Source: Paenibacillus selenitireducens
GTDB lineage: Bacteria > Bacillota > Bacilli > Paenibacillales > Paenibacillaceae
Assembly: GCF_002021565.1 (NCBI RefSeq)
Contig: NZ_MSZX01000012.1
Location: 27 to 64,026, forward strand
Reading direction: 5' to 3'
DNA: 64,000 nucleotides
Under the pieces are notes generated by a model. It ran no database searches, had not been told where the DNA came from, and saw nothing but the letters and a program-made list of their open reading frames with translations. The position numbers and the translations under genes were made by a program. Below, piece by piece: positions 52,456-60,738 of this stretch. Every line of letters begins with the position of its first letter. Position 1 is the first letter of the stretch.

Positions 52456-53385
52456 ATGCTCATCTATAATCGGGAGACCCACAGCGTGTCCAAAGCTCCC
52501 TTGCGAATACCACTAGACCACGAAATCGTGTGGATTAATCTATCGCAGCCCACAACGGAAGAAATCAACCATGTTCTGCTCGATATGTTCCAATGCCACC
52601 CGCTGCTTATCGAAGACTGTATCAAGCAGAATCAACGTCCGAAGCTGGATCAATACCGTGATAATGTCCTGATTACTTTTTATACCCTGGCACATACCTA
52701 TAAACCCATTGAACTTGATATAGTTGTCGGGACAAATTATATCGTAACGATGTGCCAACACGAACTCCCTTTAATGAACGATTTAGTGGAGGAGTTCCAG
52801 CGCATTGAAGGTCGAATCGACCATACTGGCCGCATCCTATATTCCATTCTGGATCGTTGCGTGGATCAATTCGTCGATAGTATCAACGAGATCGAGAACA
52901 AGTTAGAGCATTATGAACAAGCGATATATCGAGACCCTTACGTCAAAATATCACAGCAGGTATTTAAGCAAAAGCGTGCTCTTCACCGGATTCGCCGCAT
53001 CCTTGCAGATGAGAAAACGCTGATCAGCTCGATCAGTCATCAAGAGTTCCCATATACCAAGCAAGAAACTCATGTGTACTATATGGATATTTATGATCAT
53101 ATTTCTCGTGCGATTGATTCCATCGATATTTTCAGAGAGTCCTTGAATAGCTTAATGGAAATGCAAATGAGCATGAAATCCGACCGAATGAACGAAATTA
53201 TGAAGACGCTGACCATCTTTAGCGCGATCTTCCTCCCCCTCATGTTCTTATCAGGTCTGTATGGGATGAATTTCGAATTTATGCCGGAATTGAAGTTCAA
53301 GTTCAGTTATCCCGTCGTTCTCATCATCATGGCGGTTGTCGCAGGTTCGCTCTTTTTCTATTTCAAACGAAAAAAGTGGCTTTGA
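52456..53385 (+). CDS. CorA family magnesium/divalent cation transporter
   Basis: A roughly 309-residue inner-membrane channel. A long cytoplasmic alpha/beta domain (1-245) is followed by two C-terminal membrane helices, the first ending in the diagnostic GMN motif (GLYGMNFEFMP near 275) that forms the pore entrance. A basic tail KRKKWL closes it. The ATG at 52456 is favoured over an upstream GTG that would overlap GGAGGTG. Members move Mg2+, sometimes Co2+ or Ni2+. The N-terminal domain is more diverged than in Escherichia coli CorA, as is usual in Firmicutes. Transcribed alone. Confidence 0.92.
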   Translation: MLIYNRETHSVSKAPLRIPLDHEIVWINLSQPTTEEINHVLLDMFQCHPLLIEDCIKQNQRPKLDQYRDNVLITFYTLAHTYKPIELDIVVGTNYIVTMCQHELPLMNDLVEEFQRIEGRIDHTGRILYSILDRCVDQFVDSINEIENKLEHYEQAIYRDPYVKISQQVFKQKRALHRIRRILADEKTLISSISHQEFPYTKQETHVYYMDIYDHISRAIDSIDIFRESLNSLMEMQMSMKSDRMNEIMKTLTIFSAIFLPLMFLSGLYGMNFEFMPELKFKFSYPVVLIIMAVVAGSLFFYFKRKKWL

Positions 53386-53399
53386 TCTTCGGATAAGCC

Positions 53400-54317
53400 T
53401 CACGATGTCTTTACTTTATCATTTAATGTTTCCCAGACATAAAAGGTAATATAACTTGACCATGGAGCCCACGCGGCTCCGATGTCACGTACCTCCGCCT
53501 CTGTTGGCCGCTCAGATAACCCATACAACTTTTTCACACCGTTCCGTAACCCGATATCCGCCGCAGGCAACAAATCTGTCCGTCCCATGCCAAACATCAG
53601 GAAACATTCCGCCGTCCAACGGCCTATCCCTCTTAGCTTCGACAAACTTGCTACGATTTCCTCATTCGTTTCTGAATGGAGCCGTTTCAAATCCAATCCT
53701 CCGTCGGCAACCAGACGAGCAAAATCAATGACATATTCCGCTTTCCGTTGGCTGTACTGAAGTTCCCTTAATTGACTATACTCCAAGCGAGCTACATCTT
53801 CACAGGAAGGGAACACAGGCAGCTCCATTCCTTCCCAATGTACGGGCTTCGTCGCTACCTCCATCAACCGTCGATTCAATGTCGAGGCGAATGCCAAATT
53901 CAGCTGCTGTCCGATAATGGTCTTCGCCATACATTCGAATAAATCGGCTTCCAGAATGAAACGTAAACCGTAGAAACGCTCCGCCAGCGGTTCAAGCCTT
54001 GCATCCTCAGCCAGATGATCATAAAAAGCTTGAATATCCAAGGATGTGGACAGAATTGTCTCCAAATAACGCTTCAGTCCCTCTCGATCCAGGTTTTCCA
54101 TATTCGAACCATGCAACTCAATCCGAAGCTTAGGTTCGTCTACCGTCCCCACGGATTCAGCCTGCATCACCAATACATGCCCCTCATAGCGGATCGTCCG
54201 AATCAATTGCTCCCCACGAATTCGATACATTTCATGATTTACACCCTGCAGCCTCCGGATCATTTTGGAAAAGTCATACGGTGCACACGGAAAAATATCC
54301 AAGCTCATCGACTCCAT
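53400..54317 (-). CDS. AlkA-type DNA-3-methyladenine glycosylase II
   Basis: A 305-residue base-excision repair enzyme. The N-terminal AlkA_N-like domain spans about 1-110. The HhH-GPD domain follows, with IIGQQLNLAFA near 140, the helix-hairpin-helix LRGIGRWTAECFLMFG near 235 and the catalytic Asp in LLPAADIGL near 258. It removes alkylated purines from DNA. GGGAGG lies 12 bases before the ATG at 54317. It converges with the CorA-type gene 14 bp away and has no obvious partner gene. Confidence 0.9.
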   Translation of the reverse strand: MESMSLDIFPCAPYDFSKMIRRLQGVNHEMYRIRGEQLIRTIRYEGHVLVMQAESVGTVDEPKLRIELHGSNMENLDREGLKRYLETILSTSLDIQAFYDHLAEDARLEPLAERFYGLRFILEADLFECMAKTIIGQQLNLAFASTLNRRLMEVATKPVHWEGMELPVFPSCEDVARLEYSQLRELQYSQRKAEYVIDFARLVADGGLDLKRLHSETNEEIVASLSKLRGIGRWTAECFLMFGMGRTDLLPAADIGLRNGVKKLYGLSERPTEAEVRDIGAAWAPWSSYITFYVWETLNDKVKTS

Positions 54318-54371
54318 CTTCTAGAACAGCCTCCCTCTCGATTCACAGCTTTTTACATCCTCTTCAACCAT

Positions 54372-54401
54372 GTATAAGAACAACTTTGTCATGGCATCTT
54401 A
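54372..54401 (+). promoter_or_regulatory. sigma-G-type forespore promoter of tlp
   Basis: GTATA (54372-54376) and CATCTTA (54395-54401) are 18 bp apart. Both fit the sigma-G consensus GHATR-N18-CATNHTA. About 55 nt separate it from the tlp ATG. Confidence 0.6.
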
Positions 54402-54463
54402 TGAGTGGCTACGGCCTACAGGAATACCACCAAATAATAAATAAACCCCAAGGAGGCCTTACC

Positions 54464-54673
54464 ATGGCGAAACCCGATGACCGCTCAGACAACGCAAAAA
54501 AAATCAAAAACGCCATTGAGAACACGCGACACAACATCCAAGAAACCAATGCTTATTTAGACGAGCATGCCGAAGAAATTTCCAGCACGGAAGTAAATAA
54601 TTTGCAGCAAAAAAACACAAAACGCAAAAGAGCGATCGAAGGATTTGAAGAAGAATATCATGACGAGACTTAA
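54464..54673 (+). CDS. tlp: small acid-soluble spore protein Tlp
   Basis: A 69-residue hydrophilic protein beginning MAKPDDRSDNAKKIKNAIEN, with the PDDRSDN signature of Tlp, then two charged helices (NTRHNIQETNAYLDEH; NTKRKRAIEGFEEEY). Tlp is made in the forespore under sigma-G and is degraded on germination; its precise role is not known. AAGGAGG lies seven bases before the ATG, which excludes longer reading. A sigma-G-type promoter is upstream and a bidirectional terminator follows 15 bp later. Slightly shorter than the Bacillus subtilis homologue, which has extra N-terminal residues. Confidence 0.9.
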   Translation: MAKPDDRSDNAKKIKNAIENTRHNIQETNAYLDEHAEEISSTEVNNLQQKNTKRKRAIEGFEEEYHDET

Positions 54674-54688
54674 ATGAGCGTATGAAAA

Positions 54689-54710
54689 AAAGAGCCTTCA
54701 CAGGCTCTTT
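54689..54710. terminator. bidirectional terminator of tlp and tRNA group 3
   Basis: AAAGAGCCT pairs with AGGCTCTTT around TCAC. The minus strand has a run of seven T after it, serving tRNA-Ser; the plus side serves tlp. Confidence 0.85.
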
Positions 54711-54725
54711 GCAAGTACATATGTA

Positions 54726-54817
54726 TGGCGGAGAGAGAGGGATTCGAACCCTCGCACCGCTTACGCAGTCTAACCCCTTAGCAGAGGGTCCCCTTATAGC
54801 CACTTGGGTATCTCTCC
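54726..54817 (-). tRNA. tRNA-Ser (anticodon GCU)
   Basis: A 92-nt class II tRNA with acceptor GGAGAGA, anticodon stem ACCCT/GGGGT around loop CTGCTAA, a long variable arm and an encoded CCA. Confidence 0.95.
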
Positions 54818-54825
54818 AAAAGAAA

Positions 54826-54901
54826 TGGCTCCCCGAACAGGACTCGAACCTGTGACAACTCGATTAACAGTCGAGTGCTCTACCAACTGAGCTATCAGGG
54901 A
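54826..54901 (-). tRNA. tRNA-Asn (anticodon GUU), second copy
   Basis: Identical to the copy at 2446-2521, anticodon loop CTGTTAA, encoded CCA. Confidence 0.97.
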
Positions 54902-54949
54902 ATATTTCGAAAGTGACATAAATTAATTTATCATGATTAGGAAACGATG

Positions 54950-55426
54950 TCAAGTCCCTTTTATGGAATAAAGTTGAAGTCGACCTTGGCATTTCCCGCA
55001 AGCGTATCGACGGGGGTCTATTCGACGTTTACGCAAATAAGACATCCCACACAGCTCACAAATTAGCTTATAACGATAAGGCTCGGTTTTCCTTTTGGGT
55101 TGAATGGTCGTAGGCAGGTTTTTGCAAAACCGGCTTCCCCCTACTTGCTCGAGCAATGCCTTAAACTCTGGATCTCGATGCTGATACCCTCGCTTCTGAA
55201 GATGCAGATGATAATGGCATAATTCATGCTTGATGATTTTTTCTACTTCTTCGGGGCCATGCGCCTGCAATTGATACGGACTGATCTCAATATCATGGCT
55301 CTTTAGAAAATAACGCCCGCCCGTGGAACGCAGCCGAGGATTAAATCTGGCGCGATGCCGAAAAGGTATCCCGAAGAACTCCAATGAAATCCGTTCAATC
55401 CAAACCTGTAATTCCGCGTCATTCAC
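54950..55426 (-). CDS. SprT family protein
   Basis: A 158-residue protein with the zinc metalloprotease-like motif HELCHYHLH near residue 68 and a C-terminal zinc-ribbon with LICELCGMSYLRKRR and YACGKCQG. Bacterial SprT-like proteins are uncharacterised; the fold is related to eukaryotic SPRTN proteases. The start is the GTG at 55426, with GGGGAG seven bases upstream. The gene belongs to the conserved sprT-cmpA-tex neighbourhood of Bacillus-type genomes, where it is called ydcK. Confidence 0.9.
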   Translation of the reverse strand: MNDAELQVWIERISLEFFGIPFRHRARFNPRLRSTGGRYFLKSHDIEISPYQLQAHGPEEVEKIIKHELCHYHLHLQKRGYQHRDPEFKALLEQVGGSRFCKNLPTTIQPKRKTEPYRYKLICELCGMSYLRKRRIDPRRYACGKCQGRLQLYSIKGT

Positions 55427-55530
55427 AGTCCATCTCCCCTTCCAATGCTCGTCCGCTAACTCTTGAATTGTAACGTCAACTTAGGCTACACTGTCAAGTA
55501 GGATCGAAAATCGAGGGGAGATTTACCATC

Positions 55531-55884
55531 ATGCCGAAGATGCGATATATTATTCTGCAACACCAGAATCATCTTGAATTTATTGAAATGCCTAGCGATT
55601 ACGCTTATCAATTAAGTGCGCTGAACCTACGCCTGAACAAAGAAGTCAGCAAGCTTACCGCAGCTGAGGTACCTGTTCTACCACTAGCGATCGCCGAGTG
55701 CGATACCCTGGAATTACTGCAAGAAAGCTCGAAGATCGAGAACGGTCTTAACTATATTAATCGCTTAGAACAATCCTTCGCTTCCGTCGAAGAGAAAAGC
55801 TACCCGTTGATTTCCTTACTTACCGAAATCCGTGCGCTTCAAGCGCAATTGGAACAATGGTACGAGGAAGAAGCAGAAGCATAA
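55531..55884 (+). CDS. conserved small protein of unknown function
   Basis: A 117-residue soluble protein (MPKMRYIILQHQNHLEFIEM...), mostly helical, with an acidic C-terminal helix (EEEAEA). GAGGGGAG lies ten bases before the ATG. It is divergent from sprT and upstream of cmpA in the same direction. I do not recognise a family. Confidence 0.7.
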   Translation: MPKMRYIILQHQNHLEFIEMPSDYAYQLSALNLRLNKEVSKLTAAEVPVLPLAIAECDTLELLQESSKIENGLNYINRLEQSFASVEEKSYPLISLLTEIRALQAQLEQWYEEEAEA

Positions 55885-55973
55885 TCCTAAGCGATATCTG
55901 ATTCGGACATGCACGGAATTCCACCCCTGCCCATATGGTAGTATTACACCAGGTTTTGGGGGGAGGAAGTGCA

Positions 55974-56111
55974 ATGCCGCAATGGCTGTGCAATCAACTC
56001 ATGAAGGCCTTCCATAAGAAAGATCGCAGGCAAATTAAACTACTGAATGATTGTTGGTTCTTCTATTCGCGAAGATCGATGTCTATATCCGAAGAATCGT
56101 CCAAAATGTAA
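55974..56111 (+). CDS. cmpA: cortex morphogenetic protein CmpA
   Basis: A 45-residue protein starting MPQWLCNQLMKAFHKKDRRQ and continuing IKLLNDCWFFY, the pattern of the small spore protein CmpA. GGGGGGAGG precedes the ATG by seven bases. In Bacillus subtilis CmpA is made in the mother cell, blocks cortex assembly when coat assembly fails and works through degradation of SpoIVA. Its place between sprT and tex is the same as there. A serine-rich tail (SRRSMSISEESSKM) is an addition relative to the shorter homologue as I recall it. Confidence 0.85.
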   Translation: MPQWLCNQLMKAFHKKDRRQIKLLNDCWFFYSRRSMSISEESSKM

Positions 56112-56164
56112 CAGGGTAGCGCCCATGACTTCTTAGGAAGTCACTCGGGACGCTACCCTGTTTT
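56110..56164. terminator. strong bidirectional terminator between cmpA and tex
   Basis: AACAGGGTAGCG pairs perfectly with CGCTACCCTGTT around an inner GACTTC/GAAGTC hairpin. TTTT follows on the plus side. It serves both convergent genes. Confidence 0.88.
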
Positions 56165-56182
56165 ATGATAAGGTTGATATCT

Positions 56183-58387
56183 CTACGATGGCTTGCGCAT
56201 GGTAAGACCTACGCGGCCTTTCTTCAAATCGACATTCAATACCCACACGGTCACATTATCGCCAACCGAGACGACATCCATCGGATGCTTCACGAAGCGA
56301 TCGCTCAGCTGCGAGATGTGGACAAGGCCGTCATTCTTAATCCCGATATCGACGAAGGCACCAAAATCGATCACATTCCGAACCGTACCATGCAGCTCCA
56401 TGCCTGGCGCTAAGTCTTCGAGTTTAAGCACATCCGTACGGAAAATCGGCGGCGGCAATTCCTCCCGCGGATCGCGTCCAGGGCGCTGCAAGCTATCCAG
56501 AATATCACGTAAGGTTGGCACACCTACGCCTAATTGCGTGGCAATTGTCTGCGGTTCCACCGCCGCTAAAGTCGAGGCAAGCTCCTTCGAACCCACTTGT
56601 TCCAGCTCCATGCGCAATTCTTGGAACAATTGATCCACGACTGCATAAGATTCAGGGTGAATCGGCGTCTTATCGAGCGGATTATCACCATCCGAAATCC
56701 GCATAAAGCCAATGCACTGCTCATAGGTCTTCGCCCCTAAGCGAGGTACTTTCTGAAGCTGCTTCCGCGAAGTGAACTTCCCATGCTCTTCACGGTATTT
56801 CACGATGTTCTTCGCAATTGTACTGTTCACGCCTGCCACGTATGACAAGAGCGACGGCGAAGCGGTATTCACATCGACACCGACATGGTTAACCGCAGAT
56901 TCGACGACAGCACCGAGACTTTCTTCTAGCCGTTTCTGTGTCACGTCATGCTGGTATTGACCAACACCAATGGCTTTGGGATCGATCTTCACGAGTTCTG
57001 CAAGCGGATCTTGCATCCGGCGAGCAATGGACACTGCGCTGCGTTCCGCCACGTCCAATTCCGGAAATTCTTCTTGAGCGATTTTGGAAGCCGAATATAC
57101 ACTTGCGCCCGCTTCACTAACGATTAAATACTGCATCCCGCGGTTCTTCAGCTTACTCATCACATCAACAACGAATTGTTCCGTCTCCCGGGACGCCGTA
57201 CCATTCCCGATCACGATCAGCTCAATATCATATTTCGCAATGAGTCGGTTGAATGTAGCTTCCGCTTCCGCTACTTTGTTGTTCGGCGGTGTCGGATAGG
57301 TAACGGCAACTTCGAGCAATTTACCGGTCTCATCGACGACAGCTAACTTACAACCTGTCCGAAAGGCTGGATCGACGCCTAAGACACATTTTCCTTTTAC
57401 AGGCGGTTGAAGCAGTAAATTACGAAGATTGCCGGCAAAAATTTGAATCGCTTGCTCCTCCGCTTTTTCCGTTAATTCATTCCGCACTTCACGTTCAATG
57501 GACGGTGCAATCAGACGTTTATACGCATCTTCAATAATGGTATTCAACACATCGGTTACGATGGTAGTTCCGTGAAGGACACGCTTGCCCATATAGGCAT
57601 GTATCCGATCGTTCTGCACATCAACGGCCACCTTCAGAACATCCTCACGTTCCCCCCGGTTAATGGCTAACGTACGATGCGGCGGCAGCTTCTTAATCGG
57701 TTCTTGGTAAGCATAATACATTTCATAGACGGATTCTGCCTCGGCATCCTTCGCTTCGGTACGCAGCAAGCCTTGATCAATGGTATATTGCCGTACCCAT
57801 GCGCGAATGGCAGCATCATCTGCAATCATCTCCGCTAGAATGTCCATGGCACCCTGCAAAGCTTCCTCTGGACTCGATACACCCTTCTCTTCATCGATAT
57901 ATCCGGTTGCCTCTTGCATCACATGGCCTTGTTTGGGCTGTGCCCAAATCCATAAGGCTAACGGCTCCAGCCCTTTTTCCTTCGCAATGCTCGCGCGTGT
58001 CTTCCGTTTCTGACGATAAGGACGGTATAAATCCTCGATTTCTTGAAGTTTCTCCGATGCAATGATGGCCTTCTGCAGTTCCTCGGTCAATTTCCCTTGC
58101 TCATCAATAAGGCGAAGAACCTCGCGTTTCCGCTCTTCGAGGTTACGGAGATATTGAAGACGTTCTTCAATCGAGCGTAGTTGATTCTCATCCAATTCTC
58201 CCGTCATTTCTTTCCGGTAACGCGCAATAAACGGGATCGTATTGCCTTCATCCAGCAATCCAACCGTTGTACGTACCTGTTTTGCGGCTAGCGATAGCTC
58301 TTTTGCCACTTGTTTGACAATGCGTTCGAGCTCTGCCGCCTTCATTTCTTCCGTCTGCAATCCTGCATCGGTCGTCTTTTCTGCCAT
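56183..58387 (-). CDS. tex: Tex family S1 RNA-binding protein
   Basis: A roughly 734-residue cytoplasmic nucleic-acid-binding protein. An N-terminal helical domain is followed by a YqgF/RuvC-like domain (GVDPAFRTGCKLAVVD near 330; the RNase catalytic residues are largely lost in the family), helix-hairpin-helix repeats (VGVDVNTASPSLLSYVAGV near 500) and a C-terminal S1 domain near 655-730 (LHGTVRNVIDFGAFVDIGI). Tex affects transcription and is highly conserved. The ATG at 58387 fits GTGAGGGA upstream. Named ydcI in Bacillus subtilis. Confidence 0.95.
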   Translation of the reverse strand: MAEKTTDAGLQTEEMKAAELERIVKQVAKELSLAAKQVRTTVGLLDEGNTIPFIARYRKEMTGELDENQLRSIEERLQYLRNLEERKREVLRLIDEQGKLTEELQKAIIASEKLQEIEDLYRPYRQKRKTRASIAKEKGLEPLALWIWAQPKQGHVMQEATGYIDEEKGVSSPEEALQGAMDILAEMIADDAAIRAWVRQYTIDQGLLRTEAKDAEAESVYEMYYAYQEPIKKLPPHRTLAINRGEREDVLKVAVDVQNDRIHAYMGKRVLHGTTIVTDVLNTIIEDAYKRLIAPSIEREVRNELTEKAEEQAIQIFAGNLRNLLLQPPVKGKCVLGVDPAFRTGCKLAVVDETGKLLEVAVTYPTPPNNKVAEAEATFNRLIAKYDIELIVIGNGTASRETEQFVVDVMSKLKNRGMQYLIVSEAGASVYSASKIAQEEFPELDVAERSAVSIARRMQDPLAELVKIDPKAIGVGQYQHDVTQKRLEESLGAVVESAVNHVGVDVNTASPSLLSYVAGVNSTIAKNIVKYREEHGKFTSRKQLQKVPRLGAKTYEQCIGFMRISDGDNPLDKTPIHPESYAVVDQLFQELRMELEQVGSKELASTLAAVEPQTIATQLGVGVPTLRDILDSLQRPGRDPREELPPPIFRTDVLKLEDLAPGMELHGTVRNVIDFGAFVDIGIKNDGLVHISQLSDRFVKHPMDVVSVGDNVTVWVLNVDLKKGRVGLTMRKPS

Positions 58388-58482
58388 CCACAATCCCTCA
58401 CTTTTATCAACATCATACATTCTATTGTCTCAAAATGACAAAAAAAAACAAGGGTACGAAAAACCCTCGCATTGTTGCAGCA

Positions 58483-58833
58483 TTAAAACTCGATCAACCC
58501 AATGCTAATTTGTAGAGCGTCGTCTACTTTACGCATGGTATCCTCGTCGAGATGAGTAATCTTATCGGTAAGTCGCTGCTTATCGATGGTTCGAATCTGT
58601 TCGAGCAAAATGACAGAATCCCGATCAAATCCATGGGTCTCTGCATCAATTTCCACGTGTGTCGGCAGCTTCGCTTTTTGGATTTGCGCTGTAATAGCCG
58701 CTACAATAACCGTTGGGCTGAAGCGATTGCCGATGTCATTCTGGATAATCAATACAGGTCTTACCCCACCTTGCTCCGAACCGACGACAGGCGAGAGATC
58801 CGCAAAAAATACGTCGCCACGCTTCACTATCAA
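58483..58833 (-). CDS. ndoA: type II toxin mRNA interferase EndoA (MazF family)
   Basis: A 116-residue endoribonuclease that cleaves mRNA at UACAU-type sites in Bacillus. It has the canonical MazF fold with [20 protein letters not shown] at the N-terminus, [12 protein letters not shown], the catalytic Arg/Thr region VIVAAITAQ and [13 protein letters not shown]. It lies 3 bp after the antitoxin gene, the usual order. Toxin and antitoxin are coupled, and this chromosomal locus is conserved next to alr in the class. Confidence 0.95.
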   Translation of the reverse strand: MIVKRGDVFFADLSPVVGSEQGGVRPVLIIQNDIGNRFSPTVIVAAITAQIQKAKLPTHVEIDAETHGFDRDSVILLEQIRTIDKQRLTDKITHLDEDTMRKVDDALQISIGLIEF

Positions 58834-58836
58834 TGG

Positions 58837-59118
58837 TTACACCCCGCTCACTAAACGTCCAAGAGTGTCCTCTGCATCTTCCTCCGCATAAAATGCTTCC
58901 GATGCCATGGTCAAATTAATCTTGGCCATTTCCATATAGCCACGTTGCATCGATTCCCTGATATAACGTTTCTTACGATCCATTAAATACAATTTCATGG
59001 CTTGACGGATAAATTCACTACGGTTGGAGTTTTCTTTTGCTACGATCCCATCCACTTCCTGCAACAAATTGTCCGGTAGACTAATCATGATTCTTTTCGT
59101 GTTCTGAATATTGGACAC
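58837..59118 (-). CDS. ndoAI: antitoxin EndoAI (ribbon-helix-helix)
   Basis: A roughly 93-residue antitoxin. The N-terminal ribbon-helix-helix domain (TKRIMISLPDNLLQEVDGIV, then NRSEFIRQAMKLYL) binds DNA and autoregulates. The C-terminal acidic tail (FYAEEDAEDTLG) wraps the EndoA toxin. GTG at 59118 is chosen because homologues start at this point and GGGGG lies nine bases before it. It is transcribed with ndoA and lies downstream of alr; the 236 bp in between carry only AT-rich sequence. Confidence 0.93.
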   Translation of the reverse strand: MSNIQNTKRIMISLPDNLLQEVDGIVAKENSNRSEFIRQAMKLYLMDRKKRYIRESMQRGYMEMAKINLTMASEAFYAEEDAEDTLGRLVSGV

Positions 59119-59354
59119 CTTTACTCGCACCCCCACAAACTTTCAACAACAATTAATACCAGTATGTCGATAACGAAGTAAATTTATACAAAAGAATATA
59201 TATGCTGTATATATACTATCTATGATCACTGTACAAGCATACTCTCGCGAATCGAGTACTTATCGACTTCTTCCCCCTACTACATTCTAGAAACGGGGAC
59301 CAAACTCCTCTAACAAATGACAAAGTTTTTACTGGTAAATAAATACTAAGTATA

Positions 59355-60527
59355 TCAGAGCAATCGATTGTCTATATCCATCGGCTGTCCATCTCGTGTA
59401 TAGACTCTTGCTACTCGGCTAGCCAGCATACAGACGAACTCATAGTTAATCGTACCTGTGTGTGCGGCTAGCTCTTCGACCGTGATCGTCTCTTCCCCTT
59501 GGGAACCGACAAGAACAACCTCTTCACCAGCTTCGATATTCATTTCTTCCATTTCACTTAGCTGCACCATACATTGGTCCATGCAGATGTTCCCTAATAC
59601 AGGCACACGTTTGCCGCGTACCAATACTTCAACTTTTCCGCCCATCATACGGGAGAATCCGTCAGCATATCCGATCGGCATCGTCCCAATGATCTCACCA
59701 TTTCGCTTCGTCACATACTTCTTGCCATAACTGATGCCATATTGTTCAGGCAATGACTGAACGCGGACCAGTTTTGTTTTCAAGGATAATACAGGTTTCA
59801 AATCTACCCGATCTTGCTCCACCTCATCGGATGGATACAAGCCGTACAGACTGATGCCAAGACGCAGCATATTGCCTGTCAATTCAGGCAGGTCAATTCC
59901 TGTTGCGCTGTTACCTGTATGTATAATCGGAATAACAATCCCCAAGGCTTGCAGCCCATCTACCATATATTGAAAGCGACGATACTGCACCATCGTATAA
60001 CTCTTGTCACATTCATCCGCACACGAAAAATGCGTAAACATGCCTTCAAGCTCCACTTGGGGCATTTGTTGCACGGATGCTATAAATGCAAGTGCATCTT
60101 CCCCTGGTAACAGACCGAGTCGTCCCATACCGGAGTCTATTTTGACATGCACCTTTAATTTCTTCTCATCAACAGGCAATTGAGCAATCGCTTCTGCCAC
60201 TTCCTGGCTGAATACGGTCAATGTCACGTTAAATTGTTGTGCGACGGTTACGGCTTCTGGTGCCGTATAACCTAACACGAGGATCGGCGTCTTGATGCCC
60301 GCCTGGCGTAATTGAATCGCTTCATCTAGAAAGGCAACGCTCAAATAATCAATGCCAAGTCGTTCCGCTTCGCGTGATACACCGATCGCGCCATGCCCAT
60401 AAGCATTCGCCTTCACACAAGCCAGCAGCTTCGTTGATGGTGAAATCGCACGACGAAACGTCTCTATATTATGTTGTAATGCATCTAATGATATCTCAGC
60501 CCATGTCGGGCGGTAATATGAATCCAA
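59355..60527 (-). CDS. alr: alanine racemase
   Basis: A PLP enzyme of about 390 residues that interconverts L- and D-alanine for peptidoglycan synthesis. The PLP lysine is Lys39 in CVKANAYGHGA, the second catalytic Tyr is in YGISYGKKY near 265, and ICMDQCMV contributes to the active-site entry. The TTG at 60527 is the start because AAGGTGG lies five bases before it; upstream in-frame codons would read through this site. It follows the ydcC-like gene and precedes ndoAI-ndoA, as in Bacillus. Whether this is the sole racemase cannot be told here. Confidence 0.95.
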   Translation of the reverse strand: MDSYYRPTWAEISLDALQHNIETFRRAISPSTKLLACVKANAYGHGAIGVSREAERLGIDYLSVAFLDEAIQLRQAGIKTPILVLGYTAPEAVTVAQQFNVTLTVFSQEVAEAIAQLPVDEKKLKVHVKIDSGMGRLGLLPGEDALAFIASVQQMPQVELEGMFTHFSCADECDKSYTMVQYRRFQYMVDGLQALGIVIPIIHTGNSATGIDLPELTGNMLRLGISLYGLYPSDEVEQDRVDLKPVLSLKTKLVRVQSLPEQYGISYGKKYVTKRNGEIIGTMPIGYADGFSRMMGGKVEVLVRGKRVPVLGNICMDQCMVQLSEMEEMNIEAGEEVVLVGSQGEETITVEELAAHTGTINYEFVCMLASRVARVYTRDGQPMDIDNRLL

Positions 60528-60661
60528 TGATTCCACCTTCTTTTCACAGTACACATGCCTATTCCAATTATTTAATCGTAACGCCATGGAACTGTCAATG
60601 CAATGCGCTGTTTTATGGATATGAAACCATTAAATGCTAATTATGTGCATATAGTATAGAC

Positions 60662-60707
60662 AAAAGGCTGCGCCCGAAGCATTTCGTCTGCTTCTTGGCC
60701 CAGCCTT
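60662..60707 (-). terminator. hairpin terminator after the ydcC-like gene
   Basis: On the minus strand AAGGCTG pairs with CAGCCTT around an inner AAGCAGA/TGCTT hairpin, followed by TTTTG, about 30 bp after the stop. Confidence 0.65.
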
Positions 60708-60738
60708 CATTTAAGTACGTTTTCGTGCAGCTTTCAAG

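Noticed and set aside
54504-54803. 99-codon open frame on the minus strand
   Set aside because: It covers tRNA-Ser and the antisense of tlp; no ribosome-binding site or family pattern.
59119-59354. AT-rich repeats between alr and ndoAI
   Set aside because: TATATA-type palindromy is expected from composition; no convincing operator or RNA could be defined beyond a probable promoter region.
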